The position numbers were made by a program, and so were the translations under genes. The notes beneath the pieces were generated by a model. It was not told the origin of the DNA and did not search any database. It worked only from the letters and a program-made list of their open reading frames with translations. From NCBI GenBank assembly GCA_002410755.1, contig DHOL01000021.1, positions 19,716-28,158 of the forward strand: a DNA stretch of 8,443 nucleotides, read 5' to 3'. The stretch comes from Ruminococcaceae bacterium UBA5391 (GTDB lineage Bacteria; Bacillota; Clostridia; Oscillospirales; Acutalibacteraceae). This document shows positions 6,038 to 8,443 of the stretch, in pieces (the first letter of the stretch is position 1; each line of letters begins with the position of its first letter).

Positions 6038-6766
6038 TTAGAGCACCCTCTTTTGCAGATGGTCTTTACTGCTGTCCACAACGAGAAGGGAAAAAACAAA
6101 GAACAGCGCGACAATGAGAATAACAAGGATCAAATTAAACCAGTAGTCATTCATGGACTCAGGGGTAACTGCAATAGCCTTCAGCGCAAAAAGTTCCACT
6201 CCTCTTCCTGTTTGCAGAACCGTATAATCGTTTACGACGAAAAAGTAAGCGCAGGCGAACGCAAGGACCGTTTGATTCGTAAGATAAGAGATGAAACAAA
6301 AAAGCAAAGCCAGCAGAAATAACATCGTTGTTTGGGAAAGAGCCGCTTTCAGTAAAAACAAAATTCCTTTCAGAAATCCGGCAGACTGTTTAAAGTACAC
6401 CGACCGCAGGAAAATCAAAAAATAAATGAACAGCACATATGCCGCGCTTTCCAGTGCTGTAACAAGCGTCCTGATTTTCCAATATCTGCGGCAGTCCGCA
6501 AAACGGACAATAACGCAGTCCTTTTCAAAGAAAGCGCGATTTTGTTGCAAAAAAATGAAAAACAGTGGAACGGTAAAAAAGGTGGCCCCATGGGTGAAAA
6601 AGAAACTTGCGTAATTGGCGTTGAAAAAAGACGGGTTTCTCTCCCATGCAGTCGAAACCAACAGGTTGACATTCACGACAGGAATCAGCGTGTAAAGAAT
6701 AAGCGCGATCATTACCGTTATCGTTGTTTTTGAGCGAATCATGATGCGAAAATATTGCCTGATCAT
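6038..6766 (-). CDS. ABC-2-like permease subunit B, six-TM
   Basis: A 242-residue integral membrane protein with hydrophobic segments near 14-35, 54-73, 102-122, 140-162, 165-180 and 209-230. The loop between TM2 and TM3 (VRFADCRRYWKIRT, 87-100) has the aromatic/basic pattern found at the same place in subunits A and C and may contact the ATPase. General form fits small ABC-2 or lantibiotic-immunity (LanE/LanG-like, DUF2705-like) membrane subunits, but I cannot assign it to one. Its ATG overlaps the TGA of permease A by 4 bases, and AAAGGA lies 10 bases before the start within that gene. Coupled translation implies fixed stoichiometry with its neighbours. Confidence 0.87.
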   Translation of the reverse strand: MIRQYFRIMIRSKTTITVMIALILYTLIPVVNVNLLVSTAWERNPSFFNANYASFFFTHGATFFTVPLFFIFLQQNRAFFEKDCVIVRFADCRRYWKIRTLVTALESAAYVLFIYFLIFLRSVYFKQSAGFLKGILFLLKAALSQTTMLFLLALLFCFISYLTNQTVLAFACAYFFVVNDYTVLQTGRGVELFALKAIAVTPESMNDYWFNLILVILIVALFFVFSLLVVDSSKDHLQKRVL

Positions 6767-7611
6767 GATAACTCATCCTTTTGAAAGCGCACTTTTCCGA
6801 TCAAAGCCAAGAGGTTGATTCCAATCAGAATTGCAACTTCAACGATAAGCGGTGTCAGCTCGATTCCTGACATATTTTGGGGCGGAAGAACAAGAACACC
6901 TAATACCATGCCCGTATTTCCGGTTATAGAGCATATAAAACTAAAGGCAATGGTAAGGATTCCGGGAAGTGTAAGCACCAGGAACCTGTTTTTTTTATAA
7001 TACAGCGACAGCGAAAAAGAGAGCAGTCCCAGTAAACCGCCCACCAGTGATGGAATCAGGGTGTAAATAAAAAAGTAGAGATATGGATTGTTTAAAGCAA
7101 GGCTTTTCCAAAAATTCACATTCCGAAAGATAAGGTCGCTTACCGGATAGCCCGGCGTAAGTATGGGAGAAGAGAGCGGAACAGCAAGAATAAATACAAG
7201 TTCCCGAAGAAGAAGCGGAAGAAACAAAATAAAAAAGGCGCCTAAAAAAGTTGCGAGCGCGGCCGATCCATAATATACAGAGCGTTTCATTCGTGAGAAC
7301 AAAAACTTATATACACCGGTCTGATGATCATCAAAGCTGCAATAAGAGTAGGCAAGGGAAGAAACAAACGGAAGAAAAAGCATCATGAACATCTGCAAAA
7401 GCATCTTTGAGTAATGGGACATCGACACGGAAGCAAAACCAAAGTACATCCAGGCCGGACAGAGTGTAAGGACATCACTTTCCCATAAATTGTACAAATC
7501 TGCAAGCGAAGTCAGCAACAGAAGTACGATTGACGCCAGAAGAGCAAAAAACAGCTCTTTGCGTCGAACCATGTTTTTCAGATGAAAGCGAACAGCTCTC
7601 CAAAATGTCAT
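6763..7611 (-). CDS. ABC-2-like permease subunit A, six-TM, first operon gene
   Basis: A 282-residue integral membrane protein with hydrophobic segments near 20-38, 69-90, 113-144, 177-204, 209-228 and 253-273. The N-terminus, with basic residues R9, K12 and RRK (16-18), is probably cytoplasmic, as in ABC-2 subunits that begin with an interface helix. The basic loop before TM3 (FLFSRMKRSVYYG, 103-115) parallels subunits B and C. ATG 7611 is preferred because AAGGGAG sits 9 bases upstream; the frame is open 64 codons further, to 7803, but that extension lacks a ribosome binding site and is not membrane-like. It is the first gene of the five-gene operon. No regulator or histidine kinase is encoded nearby in the window. 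Confidence 0.87.
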   Translation of the reverse strand: MTFWRAVRFHLKNMVRRKELFFALLASIVLLLLTSLADLYNLWESDVLTLCPAWMYFGFASVSMSHYSKMLLQMFMMLFLPFVSSLAYSYCSFDDHQTGVYKFLFSRMKRSVYYGSAALATFLGAFFILFLPLLLRELVFILAVPLSSPILTPGYPVSDLIFRNVNFWKSLALNNPYLYFFIYTLIPSLVGGLLGLLSFSLSLYYKKNRFLVLTLPGILTIAFSFICSITGNTGMVLGVLVLPPQNMSGIELTPLIVEVAILIGINLLALIGKVRFQKDELS

Positions 7612-7765
7612 TTGACACGTCTCCCTTGAATCATATTTGTACGAGGCAAAACTATAACTTTTGACTTTTAGTAATCTACTTATGTTTTCGTGTAAAATCG
7701 CAGGCAAAGCAACTCTATAACGCATCAAATACGCAACAAAACTTAATGCTCTGATTTTATTGCGG

Positions 7766-7792
7766 TGTCCTTGTTGAAAAAACATAAGGACA
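7766..7792 (-). other. 7-bp stem in the operon leader with alternative pairing
   Basis: TGTCCTT (7766-7772) is complementary to AAGGACA (7786-7792), loop of 13 bases. GTGTCC (7765-7770) can instead pair with GGACAC (7793-7798), so two mutually exclusive stems exist in the leader just after the 7809-7840 hairpin. The stems are short; any regulatory role is speculative. Confidence 0.2.
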
Positions 7793-7808
7793 GGACACAG
7801 CATAAAGC

Positions 7809-7840
7809 AGGGCAGAAAAGGGAAAAGCCTTTTCCGCCCT
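7809..7840 (-). other. Hairpin between small ORF and ABC operon, possible attenuator
   Basis: AGGGCAGAAAAGG (7809-7821) pairs with CCTTTTCCGCCCT (7828-7840) with one A-C mismatch (7814/7835) and a 6-base loop. On the - strand it lies 31 bases after the small ORF stop and about 200 bases before permease A. There is no T-run after it in either direction, so full intrinsic termination is doubtful. It could act as a partial terminator, an mRNA processing site or a stabiliser. Confidence 0.4.
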
Positions 7841-7871
7841 AAAGTATCAATCCTCGCAGTTCAAATATGAT

Positions 7872-8003
7872 TCATTCAAAGTCAACTTGACCTGATGCAG
7901 AAACATTTTCAAATGCCCAATCGCTGTTTCCGCCAACAAGCATTAATGTACTTCCTGTTGGAACATTGGTGTAGAAAGGAATTGAAATCGAACATAAAAA
8001 CAT
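7872..8003 (-). CDS. Small 43-aa secretion-signal-like ORF or decayed gene
   Basis: From ATG 8003 the frame encodes 43 residues: MFLCSISIPFYTNVPTG, then STLMLVGGNSDWAFENVS and a short acidic tail ending VDFE. In the same frame upstream of the ATG the DNA reads LKRLTFKILST, so together it looks like a signal peptide (basic start, hydrophobic core), but that upstream part has no ATG, only a TTG at 8012, and a stop codon lies just before it. No Shine-Dalgarno is seen. A Gly-Gly at residues 24-25 recalls double-glycine leaders, but the 18 residues after it contain no Cys. It could be a short secreted peptide, a peptide substrate of the transporter, or the remnant of a longer gene. I do not recognise it. 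Confidence 0.3.
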   Translation of the reverse strand: MFLCSISIPFYTNVPTGSTLMLVGGNSDWAFENVSASGQVDFE

Positions 8004-8009
8004 GGTGCT

Positions 8010-8169
8010 CAAAATTTTGAATGTAAGGCGCTTTAAGCTTTAATTTATAATATCATGATATGTTTTTTATTTTTAGCTATAGAATACCACTATTTGTAAT
8101 ATTTGTAAATACTTTTTGTGTAAAAAACAATAATAAAAATTCTGAACAAGAATACGGTTGAACAAATCC
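8010..8169. other. AT-rich stretch without recognisable genes apart from the promoter
   Basis: Long A and T tracts dominate 8041-8150. Apart from the promoter at 8081-8109 I see no RNA gene, repeat array or ribosome-supported ORF. ATCATGAT (8052-8059) is a short perfect palindrome lying downstream of the promoter and could be an operator, but it is too short to claim. Confidence 0.35.
8081..8109 (-). promoter_or_regulatory. Sigma-A promoter reading toward the small ORF and ABC operon
   Basis: On the - strand, TTTACA (revcomp of 8104-8109, five of six to TTGACA) is followed after exactly 17 bases by TATTCT (revcomp of 8081-8086) preceded by TGG, an extended -10. Transcription would start near 8074, run through the 43-codon ORF and the hairpin, and could reach permease A with a leader of about 460 bases. 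The surrounding sequence is very AT-rich, which raises the chance of a random match. A nearby overlapping alternative is TTTACA-17-TATTAC. Confidence 0.5.
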
Positions 8170-8187
8170 GGCTTTGTAAAGTAAACA
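8170..8187. repeat. Candidate terminal inverted repeat of the IS
   Basis: GGCTTTGTAAAGTAAACA lies about 33 bases beyond the transposase stop, where an IS end is expected. It loosely resembles IS6-family ends such as GGTTCTGTTGCAAAGTTT, with a few bases missing. The other end is outside the window, so neither the inverted repeat nor the target duplication can be confirmed. Confidence 0.3.
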
Positions 8188-8219
8188 GAAAAGAATAGGA
8201 GCAGAACCAGCCAACTGCT

Positions 8220-8443
8220 TCAAGCGACAAACAAAAGCTTGCGTTTGCTTCTGAAAGAAAGGTTCAGGCCTGCAACTTGCGCCGAAGTCAGAGCGTCAAG
8301 AGCGGAATGTGGGCGAACGAAATTGTAGAAAAAGAGAAAAATCGAAATGAGATTATTGGCAGAATTGAAAGACGCAAACCCCTGTTTGGTTTTGTACCAT
8401 GTTTTAAACTGAGTGTTAAAGCATTCGATCAAGTTGGTGGTGA
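8220..8443 (-). CDS. DDE-type IS transposase, C-terminal part (runs off window)
   Basis: The reading frame is open from the window edge to TGA at 8220-8222 and encodes about 73 residues. TTNLIECFN holds the expected catalytic Glu of the DDE triad (codon 8424-8426) on the final helix, followed by RTK-like KTWYKTKQGFASFNSANN, then FFYNFVRPHSALDALTSAQV, the typical tail of rve-type transposases of the IS6-like group (family form: YNFxRPHxSLxGxTPAxxAG). The internal TTG at 8432 is not a real start; the protein begins outside the window. No internal stop or frameshift is visible in the part seen, so the element may be intact. Transposase catalyses strand transfer of its own IS. Confidence 0.8.
   Translation of the reverse strand, partial: TTNLIECFNTQFKTWYKTKQGFASFNSANNLISIFLFFYNFVRPHSALDALTSAQVAGLNLSFRSKRKLLFVA

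Larger units (their letters stand above)
8170..8443 (-). mobile_element. Insertion sequence, 3' end, truncated by window edge
   Basis: The segment comprises the C-terminal part of a DDE transposase and a candidate terminal repeat. The element continues beyond 8443. Family is likely IS6-like or a related rve-domain group, judged from the transposase tail only. It lies just upstream of the promoter that reads into the ABC operon. Confidence 0.6.

Noticed and set aside
6037..6126. 30-codon N-terminal extension of permease C
   Set aside because: It would overlap permease B by 89 bases and has a less suitable start; GTG 6036 follows the permease B stop by 1 base.
7612..7803. 64-codon N-terminal extension of permease A
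   Set aside because: It has no ribosome binding site at any upstream start, whereas AAGGGAG precedes ATG 7611, and the N-terminus from 7611 has the expected interface-helix form.
1..8443. CRISPR arrays, tRNA, rRNA or tandem repeats
   Set aside because: No regularly spaced direct repeats, no tRNA-like cloverleaf or CCA end and no rRNA-like sequence were noticed on either strand.

Overview
The window reads as chromosomal DNA of an anaerobic, endospore-forming Firmicute of class Clostridia. Three things point that way: an FprA-type flavodiiron protein (oxygen/NO detoxification typical of anaerobes), a YaaH/SleL-type LysM + GH18 spore-cortex hydrolase with a sigma-E-like promoter, and strong AAGGAGG-type ribosome binding sites. 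A Ruminococcaceae/Oscillospiraceae-like host is plausible, but nothing here fixes the genus.

Layout. Positions 1-607 hold two long perfect hairpins (18-55 and 215-250), an uncertain 64-codon ORF with a good ribosome binding site (272-466), an imperfect palindrome (481-505) and an extended -10 promoter (555-563). These precede the + strand flavodiiron gene (608-1819), which ends at a clear intrinsic terminator (1926-1967). A second + strand unit is the LysM/GH18 hydrolase (2115-3395). Positions 3396-3908 are a gene-poor scar: an unrecognised 62-codon ORF on the - strand, and the decayed C-terminal end of a large serine recombinase with an in-frame stop, the trace of an old transposon or ICE.

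From 7611 down to 3909 the - strand carries a tightly packed five-gene operon, with 4-base overlaps or gaps of 1-2 bases. It encodes three different six-helix ABC-2-like membrane proteins, one ATPase of the BcrA/LanF type (Glu where the Q-loop Gln normally sits), and one membrane-anchored extracytoplasmic protein. The best reading is an antimicrobial-peptide immunity or peptide-export transporter; the substrate is unknown. Upstream, in the same direction, lie a good promoter (8081-8109), a 43-codon secretion-signal-like ORF (7872-8003) and a hairpin (7809-7840). This layout could be a peptide gene plus attenuator ahead of its immunity genes, or a decayed gene and a long leader.

The right edge (about 8170-8443) is the 3' end of an insertion sequence with a DDE transposase that runs off the window. 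The transporter operon is therefore bracketed by mobile-element debris on one side and an IS on the other, which suggests an accessory, possibly acquired, locus beside two ordinary chromosomal genes.
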